DNA from: Kutzneria buriramensis
Lineage (GTDB): Bacteria > Actinomycetota > Actinomycetes > Mycobacteriales > Pseudonocardiaceae
Length of the DNA: 64,000 nt
Direction of reading: 5' to 3'
Assembly (NCBI RefSeq): GCF_003387475.1
Contig: NZ_QUNO01000015.1
Location: forward strand, 248,001 to 312,000
Shown: positions 8,524-18,940 of the stretch, in pieces
Layout of the letters: each line of letters begins with the position of its first letter
Numbering within the stretch: the stretch's first letter is position 1
Notes under the pieces: model-generated
Databases searched by the model: none
Told to the model about the DNA's origin: nothing
The model's input: only the letters and a program-made list of their open reading frames with translations
Made by a program: the position numbers and the translations under genes

Positions 8524-8552
8524 CCCGCCCGGCGCGGATCACGCCGGGCGGG
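8524..8552 (-). terminator. Hairpin terminator after the second GH16 gene
   Basis: CCCGCCCGGCG (8524-8534) pairs perfectly with CGCCGGGCGGG (8542-8552) over a seven-base loop. It lies 19 bp beyond the stop of the minus-strand GH16 gene. There is no T-run, as is usual for actinobacterial terminators. Confidence 0.6.
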
Positions 8553-8571
8553 ACCGGAAAACCCTTATATG

Positions 8572-9402
8572 TCAGCCAGTGGTGACGTGTACATAGTCCA
8601 CGACGAGCTTGGCCGGGAACGGCGTGCTGCCGTTCGGGTCGCCCGGCCAGTAGCCGCCGACCGCCAGGTTCAGGATGATGTAGAACGGGTGGTTGAACGC
8701 CCACTGGCTGCCGTGCACGTCCGCGGGAGTCCTGGTCTCGTAGGCATGTCCGTCCACCGACCACGTGATCTTGTTCGGCGACCAGTCCACCGCGTAGGTG
8801 TGGAAGCCGTCGCCGAACACCGGCCCGTTGTAGGCGGCGCCGATGCCGTTGGAACCCGAGTAGCCCGGCCCGTGGATGGTGCCGTGCACGGTGTTCGGCT
8901 CCTTGCCGATGTTCTCCATGATGTCGATCTCGCCGCAGCTGGGCCAGCCGACGCTGCCGATGTTGGTGCCGAGCATCCAGAACGCCGGCCACATGCCCTG
9001 GCCCTTGGGGATCTGCATGCGGGCCTCGACGTGGCCGTACTGGCCGCTGAACTTGTTCTGGGTCGTCAGGCGGGCCGAGGTGTACTGGCACGGGCCGTAC
9101 CAGCAGTTGTGGCCGCCCTCCTTCTTGGCGGTGATCACCAGGTGGCCCTGGCCGTCCAGCGCGCCGTTGGCCGCGCCGGACGTGTACCACTCGCGTTCGT
9201 GGTTGTTGACATTGTCGCCGGTCTCGTAGTTCCACCGGCTGCCGTTGGCGGCACTGCCGGCGGCGCCGTTGAAGTCCTCGGTGAAGGACGCGGCCGTCGG
9301 CGCGGCGTCGCTGGACGTGGTCGCCGTGGCGCAGGTGAGAACCGCCAGGGCGGCGGCCGCGACGGCGGCCGTTACCCGGCGGGATCGGGCAAGTGACGTC
9401 AT
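8572..9402 (-). CDS. Secreted GH16 endo-beta-1,3-glucanase, single-domain
   Basis: A 276-residue GH16 enzyme without a lectin module. CGEIDIMENIG holds the catalytic Glu158 and Glu163, again with the ExDxxE spacing of beta-1,3-glucanases. The N-terminus (MTSLARSRRVTAAVAAAALAVLTC) is a signal sequence. Cys24 makes a lipoprotein possible, but the lipobox is poor (VLTC). GGAGG sits six bases before ATG 9402, which decides the start against the longer open frame to 9498. It is monocistronic, terminated at 8524-8552. The sequence is close to the catalytic domain of the gene at 7005-8249, suggesting local duplication with loss or gain of the CBM13 module. Confidence 0.92.
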   Translation of the reverse strand: MTSLARSRRVTAAVAAAALAVLTCATATTSSDAAPTAASFTEDFNGAAGSAANGSRWNYETGDNVNNHEREWYTSGAANGALDGQGHLVITAKKEGGHNCWYGPCQYTSARLTTQNKFSGQYGHVEARMQIPKGQGMWPAFWMLGTNIGSVGWPSCGEIDIMENIGKEPNTVHGTIHGPGYSGSNGIGAAYNGPVFGDGFHTYAVDWSPNKITWSVDGHAYETRTPADVHGSQWAFNHPFYIILNLAVGGYWPGDPNGSTPFPAKLVVDYVHVTTG

Positions 9403-9470
9403 TGTCGCCTCCAGGTCGAACTCACCGACTGTCGTAGGAGGCGGCGGCCGCCCACCGAGGGTGAGTGGCC

Positions 9471-9484
9471 CACGACAAGTCGTG
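9471..9484. promoter_or_regulatory. Perfect 14-bp palindrome upstream of the GH16 gene
   Basis: CACGACAAGTCGTG, 69 bp before ATG 9402 on the minus strand. The position suits an operator overlapping the promoter. The cognate regulator is unknown. Confidence 0.4.
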
Positions 9485-9544
9485 CAGGGTTCAGCCACCC
9501 TAGCGAACGGACATACTTCACGGCTAGATGCAAGTCATGACGAA

Positions 9545-9663
9545 TCCCCGCGAGTCGCGCTCTGGGACACACCGAATGTAAGCCTGGGGCAGAATTGAGC
9601 CGCCAGGCTCAGATCCGCCTGAAACCTACATTCGGTGTGTCTGTGAGCGCGACTCGCGGGGGT
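9545..9663. repeat. Long imperfect palindrome, full copy of the CGCGAGTCGCG family
   Basis: Arms of about 36 bp (9546-9581 and 9627-9662) pair with two or three mismatches over a loop of about 45 bases. Each arm carries CCCCGCGAGTCGCGCTC followed by ACACACCGAATGTA. A single degenerate arm recurs at 18709-18752. It lies between the 5' end of the GH16 gene and the 3' end of the ROK gene. No coding potential is apparent. Confidence 0.85.
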
Positions 9664-9677
9664 TGGCCGGGGTGGGG

Positions 9678-10904
9678 TCAGGCGACGCTGCGGGGGGATT
9701 CGCGGGGGTCGCCGCCGGCGTCCAGGAGGGCGGCGACCGGCAAGGTGGCGGCGCCGACGGCTACGGCGTCGGGGCCGAGTTTGCACATCTCTATCGAGGT
9801 TTGCTCATACGGGTGGCGCAGGGCGTGGTCGGCGGTGGAGCGCTTGACCGCTTCCAGCCACTGCTCGCCCAGGGCCAGCCCGGCCCAGCCGCCCATCACG
9901 ATGCGCTCCGGGTTGAACAGGTTGATCAGGTTGGCGATGCCGGCGCCGACGTAGCCGGCGGTCTCGTCGAGCACCCTGGCGGCGGTCTTGGACGTGTCGG
10001 CGGCGGCGATCAGCGCGGCCAGCGCGGCCTGCTCGTCGGTGTCGACGACGCCCCGCCCGCCGCGGGCCTTGCGGTAGCGGTCGAGGATGCCCTCCGCGCC
10101 GGCGTACGCCTCCAGGCAGCCCCGCGCCCCGCAGCGGCACTGCCGCCCGCCGTACACGATGGTGGTGTGCCCCCATTCGCCGGCGCTGCTGCTGTAGCCG
10201 GCGTAGGTCTGGCCGTCGGTGATCACGGCCGCGCCGACGCCGGAGCCGACGAGCACGATCACCGCGTGGCGCGCGCCCCGGCCGGCGCCGAACCACATCT
10301 CGGCCTGGCCCTGCGTCTTGGCTCCGTTGTCCAGGAACAGCGGCAGCCGGATGCCCTGGTCGCGCAGCATCGTCGGCAGCGGCACGGCGTCCCAGCCGAT
10401 GGTCTGGGCGTGCACCAGCGTGCGGGTGCCCTTCTCCACGGTCCCCGGCACGCCGATGCCCACGCCCAGCACGCTGCTCTCGGTGACGCCGGCGGCCTCG
10501 ATCACCTCGCGCAGGCCGTCGGCGGTGCGCGCGACCACCTCGGCCGGGTCGGGCTCCACCGAGTTCAGCTGGTGGTCCACGGCGGCCAGCCGGGTCATCG
10601 CCAGGTCGAACAGCTCCACCTTGACGCCGGTCTCGCCGACGTCGATGCCGACCACGTGGGCGTACTTGGGGTCGACCCGCAGCAGCACCCGGGGCCGCCC
10701 GCCGTCGGACTCCACCAGGCCCGCCTCCACGATCAGCCGATCCTCGACCAGCTCGGCGGTCACGTTGCTGACGGTGGCGGCCGACAGCCCGGTGAGCTGG
10801 CTCAGCTCGTGCCGGCTCAGCGGCCCGTCGAAGAACAGCTTCGACAGCAGCGTGGACCTGTTGTGGCGGCGAAGATCGCGAACCGTGGTGCGCTTTGGTT
10901 CCAT
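9678..10904 (-). CDS. ROK family transcriptional repressor
   Basis: A 408-residue protein with an N-terminal winged helix-turn-helix (about residues 10-70; LSRHELSQLTGLSAATVSNV) and a C-terminal ROK sugar-kinase-like domain. The ROK zinc site CRCGARGCLEAY (CxCGxxGCxE) is intact, as is the DVGETGVKVE phosphate-loop region. Such proteins (NagC, Mlc, XylR type) bind DNA unless occupied by a sugar or sugar-phosphate. I prefer ATG 10904; the frame is open to 11030 but the extra N-terminus has no family character. It is divergent from the Opp-type transporter and next to the glucanases, so it probably controls glucan or chitin-derived oligosaccharide use. Confidence 0.9.
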   Translation of the reverse strand: MEPKRTTVRDLRRHNRSTLLSKLFFDGPLSRHELSQLTGLSAATVSNVTAELVEDRLIVEAGLVESDGGRPRVLLRVDPKYAHVVGIDVGETGVKVELFDLAMTRLAAVDHQLNSVEPDPAEVVARTADGLREVIEAAGVTESSVLGVGIGVPGTVEKGTRTLVHAQTIGWDAVPLPTMLRDQGIRLPLFLDNGAKTQGQAEMWFGAGRGARHAVIVLVGSGVGAAVITDGQTYAGYSSSAGEWGHTTIVYGGRQCRCGARGCLEAYAGAEGILDRYRKARGGRGVVDTDEQAALAALIAAADTSKTAARVLDETAGYVGAGIANLINLFNPERIVMGGWAGLALGEQWLEAVKRSTADHALRHPYEQTSIEMCKLGPDAVAVGAATLPVAALLDAGGDPRESPRSVA

Positions 10905-11391
10905 GGGGTGCCCATCGACGGTGGGGACGTCTGCGTGACAGGATGCCGGACCGACTAAGTTAGCGCCATAATTTAACATCGCAACTAACCCTGGTCGGGT
11001 GAACCTGGCGGGGTTCCGGTCGGCGCGCACGTCCGTGTGGTGTCTCGGCAGCGAGGCTAGCCCACGAGTTCACATCTGCGGACGTTTGAGCCCGTGTGAC
11101 TGGCGGTTCGTCGCCACCCGCCACCCGTCGCGGTGACCGAACGGCCATCGAAGTCGACACGCACGGTACTGACATCGTAGCGCTCGGTGCGACTAGGCTG
11201 CCGGATGTCGTCAACCGGGACGGGCGAGCGGCCGCCCCAGCCTGGGTTTTTGTTCAAGGCTTAAATTTAGGGTTAATTTTGTGACCGCGCCGTTATTGAC
11301 GTGAGCTGTGACACGCAGGTTGACTCTGCCGCAACACGCGCCGCGTCGGCGGCGCCCGGTCCCACCTCCTCGCAGACGACAAGGAGGACCC
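10905..11391. promoter_or_regulatory. Divergent control region between the ROK regulator and the ABC transporter operon
   Basis: A 487-bp gap with no convincing gene. Near the ROK gene an inverted repeat GTTAG-N21-CTAAC (10959-10989) flanks an AT-rich core (CATAATTTAACAT). Near the transporter a second AT-rich patch (about 11247-11281, TTTGTTCAAG followed by TTAAATTTAGGGTTAA) stands out in GC-rich surroundings. Both are plausible ROK operators. AAGGAGG at 11381-11387 is the ribosome-binding site of the transporter's first gene. Confidence 0.5.
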
Positions 11392-13062
11392 ATGCGCGTC
11401 AGTCGCAGAGTGGTCTTCGCCGTAGCCGGCAGCATCATGGCGGCCTCCGCCCTCACCGCGTGCGGTGGCGGCTCGACCGCGAAGGGCAACGCGGACGGCG
11501 TGCTCAAGGTCGGCATGCCCAACGGTCCCCAGACCGACAACAACAACCCGTTCCTGTCCTCGTCGGCGGGCGCGTCGCTGGGATACCGGCGGATGATCTT
11601 CGAGCCGCTGACCATGTGGAACTCGGCCAAGCCGGCCGACAAGGCCAAGCCGTGGCTGGCCACCGACTGGTCCTGGTCGGCCGACTACAAGACGCTGAAC
11701 CTGACCACGCGCGACAACGTGAAGTGGTCGGACGGCCAGGCGTTCTCCGCCGACGACGTGGCCTACACGTTCAACCTGCTGAAGTCCACGCCGGCGCTGA
11801 ACAACAACGGCATCAAGTTCGGCGACATCACGGCCTCGGGCACGAACAAGCTGACCGTGACCTTCCCGACGCCGCAGTTCGTCAACCAGGTCAAGATCCT
11901 GTCGGACATCCCGATCGTGGCCAAGCACCAGTGGTCCTCGATCTCCGACCCGGCGACCGACCCGGTGAAGCAGCCGGTCGGCACCGGCCCGTACACGCTG
12001 AAGTCCTTCACGCCGCAGACGGTGACGCTGGACGTGCGCGACTCCTACTGGCAGGACCTGCCGAAGGTGAAGGAGATCCAGTACACCTCCTACACCGACA
12101 ACAACGCGCAGACCACCGCGCTGGCCACCGGCGCCTGCGAGTGGAGCTTCGTGTTCATCCCGAACTACAAGGCCGTCTACACCAGCAAGGACCCGGCGCA
12201 CTACCAGATCTACTTCCCGCCGAGCCTGGGCGTGCACGGCCTGTGGTTCAACACCACCAAGGCGCCCTACGACGACCCGACGCTGCGCCAGGCGATCAGC
12301 ATGGTGATCAACCGGGACGACATCTTCAACCAGGGCGAGGCCGGCTACTTCTACCCGGCGGTCACCAGCCCCACCGGCATCCCGACGCCGGCCGGCGAGT
12401 CCTTCATCGCGCCGGACTACAAGGGCCAGACCGTGAAGGTCGACGTGGCCGGGGCCAAGGCCAAGCTCACCGCGGCCGGCTACACCTACGACGGCAACAC
12501 GCTCAAGGACAAGACCGGCAAGCCGGTCACGCTGAACCTGAGCGACCCGGCCGGCTGGTCCGACTACCAGACCGACCTGGAGATCATCAAGGACAACGTG
12601 TCCAAGATCGGCATCACCGCCACGGTGGACAAGGCCAACCAGGACACCTGGACCAAGGACATCGACACCGGCACGTTCGACTCCGCGATGCACTGGACCG
12701 ACTCCGGCGCCACCCCGTACCAGATGTTCGCCAGCATCATGGACGGCGCGCTGTACAAGCCGGTCGGCACGCCGGGCGTGAACGGCAACTACGGCCGCTT
12801 CCAGAACCAGCAGGCCACCGACGCGCTCAACACCTACGTCAACGCGACGGACGACGCGACGCGCGCCACCGCGCTCAACCAGATCCAGAAGATCATGGTC
12901 GAGCAGCAGCCGATGATCCCGACCTCGGCGGCCAACGTGGGCGGCGAGTACAGCACCAAGAACTGGGTCGGCTGGCCGTCCACCAGCGACGAGTACGCTC
13001 CCGGGCAGCCCACCCTGATCAACGCCGAAGACATCGTTCTGCACCTGAGGCCGGCCTCCTGA
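11392..13062 (+). CDS. ABC transporter substrate-binding lipoprotein (family 5, oligopeptide/oligosaccharide type)
   Basis: A 556-residue extracytoplasmic solute-binding protein of SBP family 5. It has a signal peptide with lipobox LTAC, placing the lipidated Cys at residue 24. The family core is visible ([40 protein letters not shown]). Family 5 binds peptides, nickel or, in several lineages such as Thermotoga, beta-glucan oligosaccharides. The start at 11392 follows AAGGAGG; the frame is open from 11308 but that part looks non-coding. It leads an operon of binding protein, ATPase, two permeases and second ATPase, then a beta-glucosidase. That context favours beta-gluco-oligosaccharide import. 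Confidence 0.93.
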   Translation: MRVSRRVVFAVAGSIMAASALTACGGGSTAKGNADGVLKVGMPNGPQTDNNNPFLSSSAGASLGYRRMIFEPLTMWNSAKPADKAKPWLATDWSWSADYKTLNLTTRDNVKWSDGQAFSADDVAYTFNLLKSTPALNNNGIKFGDITASGTNKLTVTFPTPQFVNQVKILSDIPIVAKHQWSSISDPATDPVKQPVGTGPYTLKSFTPQTVTLDVRDSYWQDLPKVKEIQYTSYTDNNAQTTALATGACEWSFVFIPNYKAVYTSKDPAHYQIYFPPSLGVHGLWFNTTKAPYDDPTLRQAISMVINRDDIFNQGEAGYFYPAVTSPTGIPTPAGESFIAPDYKGQTVKVDVAGAKAKLTAAGYTYDGNTLKDKTGKPVTLNLSDPAGWSDYQTDLEIIKDNVSKIGITATVDKANQDTWTKDIDTGTFDSAMHWTDSGATPYQMFASIMDGALYKPVGTPGVNGNYGRFQNQQATDALNTYVNATDDATRATALNQIQKIMVEQQPMIPTSAANVGGEYSTKNWVGWPSTSDEYAPGQPTLINAEDIVLHLRPAS

Positions 13063-13063
13063 G

Positions 13064-14104
13064 ATGACTGACAAGACCGGTGAGGTCGTCCTGGAAGTAG
13101 ACGGTCTCAGCAAGCACTTCCCGGTGCGAAGGAAAGGCCGGGAGCTACTGACCCGCAAGGCACGCAGCGTGCACGCGGTCGACGACGTCAGCCTCACGCT
13201 GCGCCGCGGCCGGGTGACGGCGATGGTGGGCGAGTCCGGTTCGGGCAAGTCCACCGTCGCCAGGCTGCTGGCCCAGCTGCACAAGCCCACCTCGGGCGAG
13301 ATCCGGCTGCACGGCAAGCCGGTCGACACCAGAGGCGGGCGCCGGTTCCGGAGCTACGTCCGGCAGGTGCAGATGATCTTCCAGGACCCCTTCGGCTCCT
13401 TGAACCCCGTGCACACGGTGCGTTACCACCTCTCGAGGTCGCTGCGCATCCACGGCAACACAGGCGGGAATCTCGAGGAGGCGCTGCGTGAGCTGCTGAC
13501 CCGGGTGCAGCTCACGCCGCCGGAGCGCTACATCGACAAGTTCCCGCACGAGCTGTCCGGCGGGCAGCGCCAGCGCGTGGCCATCGCCCGCGCGCTCGGG
13601 GCCAACCCCGAGGCGCTGCTCGCCGACGAGCCGGTGTCCATGTTGGACGTCTCCATCCGGCTCGGCGTGCTGAACCTGTTGCGAGACCTGAAGGAACGCC
13701 TGAACCTGGCGATCCTGTACATCACGCACGACATCGCGTCGGCGCGCTACTTCGCCGACGAGACGCTGGTCATGTACGCGGGCCGGGTGGTGGAGGGCGG
13801 CGACAGCGAGACCGTCACCCAGAACCCGGCCCACCCCTACACCCAGCTGCTGATCGACTCCGCTCCCGACCCCGACCGGCCCGCCCGGGCCGACGAGGTC
13901 GGGGGCGAGCCGCCCAGCCTGATCCGGCCGCCGGCCGGCTGCCGGTTCAACCCGCGCTGCCCGCACGTGATGGAGCGGTGCAAGACGGATCTGCCGCCGC
14001 GGCTGGAGATCGGCGACACGCCCGGCCACTGGGCCGCCTGCTGGCTCTACGCCGAGGGCGTCGCGAAGCCGGCGCCGGTGGCGACCGGGGAGGCGGCCGG
14101 ATGA
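13064..14104 (+). CDS. ABC transporter ATP-binding protein, OppF/DppF type
   Basis: A 346-residue nucleotide-binding subunit. It has Walker [10 protein letters not shown], signature [10 protein letters not shown], Walker [13 protein letters not shown] and switch His in ITHDI. The C-terminal extension with [17 protein letters not shown] is the oligopeptide/dipeptide transporter C-terminal domain (a Cys motif). It energises import through the two permeases encoded next. It starts one base after the binding-protein stop and overlaps the first permease by 4 bp (ATGA). Confidence 0.93.
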   Translation: MTDKTGEVVLEVDGLSKHFPVRRKGRELLTRKARSVHAVDDVSLTLRRGRVTAMVGESGSGKSTVARLLAQLHKPTSGEIRLHGKPVDTRGGRRFRSYVRQVQMIFQDPFGSLNPVHTVRYHLSRSLRIHGNTGGNLEEALRELLTRVQLTPPERYIDKFPHELSGGQRQRVAIARALGANPEALLADEPVSMLDVSIRLGVLNLLRDLKERLNLAILYITHDIASARYFADETLVMYAGRVVEGGDSETVTQNPAHPYTQLLIDSAPDPDRPARADEVGGEPPSLIRPPAGCRFNPRCPHVMERCKTDLPPRLEIGDTPGHWAACWLYAEGVAKPAPVATGEAAG

Positions 14105-15081
14105 GCTACCTCCTCAAGCGCATCGCGTTCTACATCTTCACCGCGTGGGCCGCGATCACCATCAACTTCTTCGTGCCGCGGCTGATCCCGGGCGACCCGG
14201 TGCAGGCGCTGATCTCCAAGGAGCGCGGCCAGCTCAACGCCGACGCCGTCCACTCGCTGTACGTCCTGTTCGGACTGGACAAGCAGCAGCCCCTGTGGCA
14301 GCAGTACCTCGACTACTGGGGCCAGCTGCTGCACGGCGACCTCGGGCTGTCGTTCACGTTCTTCCCGTCCCCGGTGTCCGAGGTGATCAGCTCCAGCCTG
14401 CCGTGGACGCTCGCGCTGGTCGGCATCACCACCGTGTGCAGCTTCCTGCTCGGCACCGGCCTCGGCGTGCTCGCCGGCTGGCGCCGCGGCAGCTGGGTCG
14501 ACCTGGTGCTGCCGGTGACCACCTTCCTGTCCTCGGTGCCGTACTTCTGGTTCGGCCTGATCATGATCGAGCTGCTGGCCGGCCCGGACAGCATCTTCCC
14601 GTCCTCGGGCGGCTACGACCCGGGCGTGACGCCCGGCTGGGACATCGACTTCATCGGCAGCGCGGTGCAGCACAGCCTGCTGCCGGCGCTGACCATCCTG
14701 ATCTCGTCGATGAGCGGCTGGATCCTGTCCATGCGCAACATGATGGTGACGGTGTCCTCCGAGGACTACATCACCGTCGCGCACGCCAAGGGCCTGTCCG
14801 ACCGGCGCGTGATGCTCGGCTACGCCGCGCGCAACGCGCTGCTGCCGAACGTCTCCGGTTTCGCGCTGTCGCTGGGCCTGATCGTCGGCGGCACGCTGCT
14901 GGTGGAGATCGTGTTCTCCTACCCGGGCGTGGGCTTCCAGCTGTTCCAGGCGGTCGGCGCCAAGGACTACCCGCTGATGCAGGGCATCTTCCTGATCATC
15001 ACGCTGTCCGTGCTAGCCGCCAACTTCATCGCCGACCTGGCCTACCTGGTGCTCGACCCGCGCACCCGCAAGGAGGGCTGA
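14101..15081 (+). CDS. ABC transporter permease, OppB/DppB type
   Basis: A 326-residue inner-membrane permease with the typical N-terminus ([28 protein letters not shown]). There are about six transmembrane segments and a cytoplasmic EAA loop ([29 protein letters not shown]). The ATG overlaps the upstream ATPase stop as ATGA. It forms the translocation pore with the next gene product. Confidence 0.93.
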   Translation: MSYLLKRIAFYIFTAWAAITINFFVPRLIPGDPVQALISKERGQLNADAVHSLYVLFGLDKQQPLWQQYLDYWGQLLHGDLGLSFTFFPSPVSEVISSSLPWTLALVGITTVCSFLLGTGLGVLAGWRRGSWVDLVLPVTTFLSSVPYFWFGLIMIELLAGPDSIFPSSGGYDPGVTPGWDIDFIGSAVQHSLLPALTILISSMSGWILSMRNMMVTVSSEDYITVAHAKGLSDRRVMLGYAARNALLPNVSGFALSLGLIVGGTLLVEIVFSYPGVGFQLFQAVGAKDYPLMQGIFLIITLSVLAANFIADLAYLVLDPRTRKEG

Positions 15082-15084
15082 GCC

Positions 15085-17051
<1,967 letters not shown>

Positions 17052-17082
17052 CCCGCGTACCGACACTGGAGGAGTGAAGTCC

Positions 17083-18501
17083 ATGGAAACCACGACCACG
17101 GCGGCCGTCGAAGCCGATCTGATTGCCAGTCTGCCGGCGAACTTCCGTTGGGGCGTGGCCACTTCCGCGTACCAGATCGAGGGGGCGGTCGACGAGGACG
17201 GCCGCACACCGTCCATCTGGGACACCTACTGCCGGGTGCCCGGGATGGTGCACAACGGCGAGAACGGCGACATCGCCTGCGACCACTACCACCGGATGCC
17301 CGAGGACGTCGCGCTGATCAAGGAGCTCGGCGTCGACACCTACCGGTTCTCGGTGGCGTGGCCGCGGGTCCAGCCGCGCGGCACGGGTCCCGTCAACGAG
17401 GCCGGCCTCGCGTTCTACGACCGGCTGGTCGACGAACTGCTGGCCAAGGGCATCGACCCGTGGGTGACGCTGTACCACTGGGACCTGCCGCAGGAGTTGG
17501 AGGACGCCGGCGGCTGGCCGGTGCGGGACACCGCGTACCGGTTCGCCGACTACGCCATGATGGTGTTCGACAAGCTGAGCGATCGGGTCAAGATCTGGAC
17601 CACGCTCAACGAGCCGTGGTGCACGGCGATGCTCGGGTACTACGAGGGGCGGCAGGCGCCGGGCCGGCGGAACTTCGGCGACGCCATCGCCGCCGTGCAC
17701 CACCTGCTGCTCGGGCACGGCCTGGCCACGCAGCGGATGCGCGAGGCCGCCCGTACGCCCGTCGAGCTGGGAATCACCCTGAACATGGGGTCGTCCTACC
17801 CGGCGACCGACAGCGCCGCCGACCGCGAGGCCGCCCGCCGCGCCGACGGCCTCGGCGCCCGGATCTACCTCGACCCGCTGCGCTACGGGCGGTACCCCAA
17901 GGACGTCGTCGCCGACCTGCTCCAGCGCGGGGTCGAGATCCCGATCAAGGACGGCGACCTGGAGACCATCTCCGCGCCCATCGACGTGCTCGGCGTCAAC
18001 TACTACTCCAGCCACCGGTACTCCGGTGTGGACGAGGACGGCAACAGCCGCGACGCCGACGGCGTCCCCGTCACCCGCGCCGTGCTGGCCGGGCTGCCGG
18101 TGACCGACATGGGCTGGGAGATCGTGCCCGCCGGCTTCACCGACCTGCTGGTGCGCCTCGGCCGGGAGTACCCGGGGCTGCCGATGGTCATCACCGAGAA
18201 CGGCTCCGCCTTCGCCGACGAGGCCGACGCCGACGACTACGTGCAGGACGACGACCGCGTCGCCTACTTCCAGTCGCACATCGGCGCCGTCGCCGCCGCG
18301 CGGCAGGCCGGGGCCGACGTGCGCGGATACTTCGCGTGGTCGCTGATGGACAACTTCGAATGGTCCTACGGCTATGCCAAGCGGTTCGGCATCGTCCGGG
18401 TCGATTACGAGACCCAGCAGCGCGTGCCCAAGGCCAGTGCCCTGTGGTACCGCGACACAATTAATGCCGCGCGTTCCGCGCGGGGCTCGGCCCCCCTTTA
18501 G
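17083..18501 (+). CDS. GH1 beta-glucosidase (cytoplasmic)
   Basis: A family 1 glycosidase of about 472 residues with no signal peptide. It has the N-terminal signature FRWGVATSAYQIEGA, the acid/base motif TLNEPW (about residue 170) and the nucleophile motif ITENG (about 370). It should release glucose from imported beta-gluco-oligosaccharides. GGAGGAG lies 10 bases before ATG 17083, and an in-frame GTG at 17074 is less likely. It sits 31 bp after the ABC ATPase and is probably co-transcribed. The last residues (AARSARGSAPL and the stop codon) are encoded by a dispersed repeat rather than family sequence. Confidence 0.94.
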   Translation: METTTTAAVEADLIASLPANFRWGVATSAYQIEGAVDEDGRTPSIWDTYCRVPGMVHNGENGDIACDHYHRMPEDVALIKELGVDTYRFSVAWPRVQPRGTGPVNEAGLAFYDRLVDELLAKGIDPWVTLYHWDLPQELEDAGGWPVRDTAYRFADYAMMVFDKLSDRVKIWTTLNEPWCTAMLGYYEGRQAPGRRNFGDAIAAVHHLLLGHGLATQRMREAARTPVELGITLNMGSSYPATDSAADREAARRADGLGARIYLDPLRYGRYPKDVVADLLQRGVEIPIKDGDLETISAPIDVLGVNYYSSHRYSGVDEDGNSRDADGVPVTRAVLAGLPVTDMGWEIVPAGFTDLLVRLGREYPGLPMVITENGSAFADEADADDYVQDDDRVAYFQSHIGAVAAARQAGADVRGYFAWSLMDNFEWSYGYAKRFGIVRVDYETQQRVPKASALWYRDTINAARSARGSAPL

Positions 18502-18610
18502 CCGGTGCCTCGCCCTTGCTGAATTTCGACCTCCGCATCGGCCTCCGCGGTGGGCGCGTCGGGTGGCGGCGGCCGAAATCCAGCAACCGTGCGAAGCACC
18601 GGCGGGGCCG
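18466..18610 (+). repeat. Dispersed palindromic element, copy C
   Basis: About 145 bp starting with GCCGCGCGTTCCGCGCGGGGC, a module shared with copies A and B. It continues with CTCGCCCTTGCTG, a central GCGTCGGGTGGCGGC and CCAGCAACCGTGCGAAGC. The latter part matches the reverse complement of 50373-50521. The arms around TTTCGACC and GGCCGAAA are inverted. It overlaps the 3' end of the GH1 gene and supplies its stop codon. Confidence 0.85.
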
Positions 18611-18708
18611 AGCGGCACATCGGCTGAGGGGTCGAACTTCTGGGTACGCGGCGGCGCGTAGTCCAGAGGGCCGGGTGCGGTGGTGGCGGCCGCCGCACCC
18701 GGGCAAAC

Positions 18709-18752
18709 CCCCCGCGAGTCCCGCTCACAGTCACACCGAATTCCGCTCTCAG
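18709..18752 (+). repeat. Half-copy of the CGCGAGTCGCG palindrome family
   Basis: CCCCCGCGAGTCCCGCTCAC followed by AGTCACACCGAATT matches one arm of 9545-9663 with a few changes. A second, degenerate CCGCTCTCAGACACATC follows. The opposite arm is missing. Confidence 0.7.
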
Positions 18753-18762
18753 ACACATCGTG

Positions 18763-18819
18763 ATGCAGGGAAGGACGCCTTCCCTGCGTTCAACGAGGGG
18801 AAGGCGTCCTTCCCTGCAT
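18763..18819. repeat. Perfect hairpin element (ATGCAGGGAAGG family), copy 1
   Basis: 22-bp arms (18763-18784, 18798-18819) are exact reverse complements around a 13-base loop. It is the same element as 48000-48056 and 56830-56890. Here the inner stem base pair is C-G where the other copies have A-T. Confidence 0.92.
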
Positions 18820-18940
18820 GGGAGAAACCCTCTCTGACGTTCGGGTGGGGGCGTTCAACGCCAGGAATGCCCCCACCCGAGCACCGCGTACCCCTATCGG
18901 GTGAGGTGCGGTCGGCCCAAGGGCTGGTTGACTTCCCCTC

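Larger units (their letters stand above)
8250..8571. other. Intergenic region between the two GH16 genes
   Basis: No gene seen. It holds the probable promoter of the GH16-GH75-GH18 operon, a candidate operator at 8467-8486 and the terminator of the second GH16 gene at 8524-8552. A GAGAGGCGAG stretch before ATG 8249 may serve as ribosome-binding site. Confidence 0.6.
18502..18940. other. Repeat island between the beta-glucosidase and DUF3089 genes
   Basis: A 439-bp gap filled by stacked palindromes with no credible gene. It holds the rest of copy C (to 18610), a hairpin at 18671-18702 (CCGGGTGCGG with CCGCACCCGG), a half-copy of the CGCGAGTCGCG family (18709-18752), the perfect hairpin at 18763-18819 and a fifth hairpin at 18841-18880 (TCGGGTGGGGGC with GCCCCCACCCGA). 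Confidence 0.8.

Noticed and set aside
11293-13329. 678-codon minus-strand frame opposite the solute-binding protein gene
   Set aside because: Shadow of a recognisable family 5 binding protein; no motif or ribosome-binding site.
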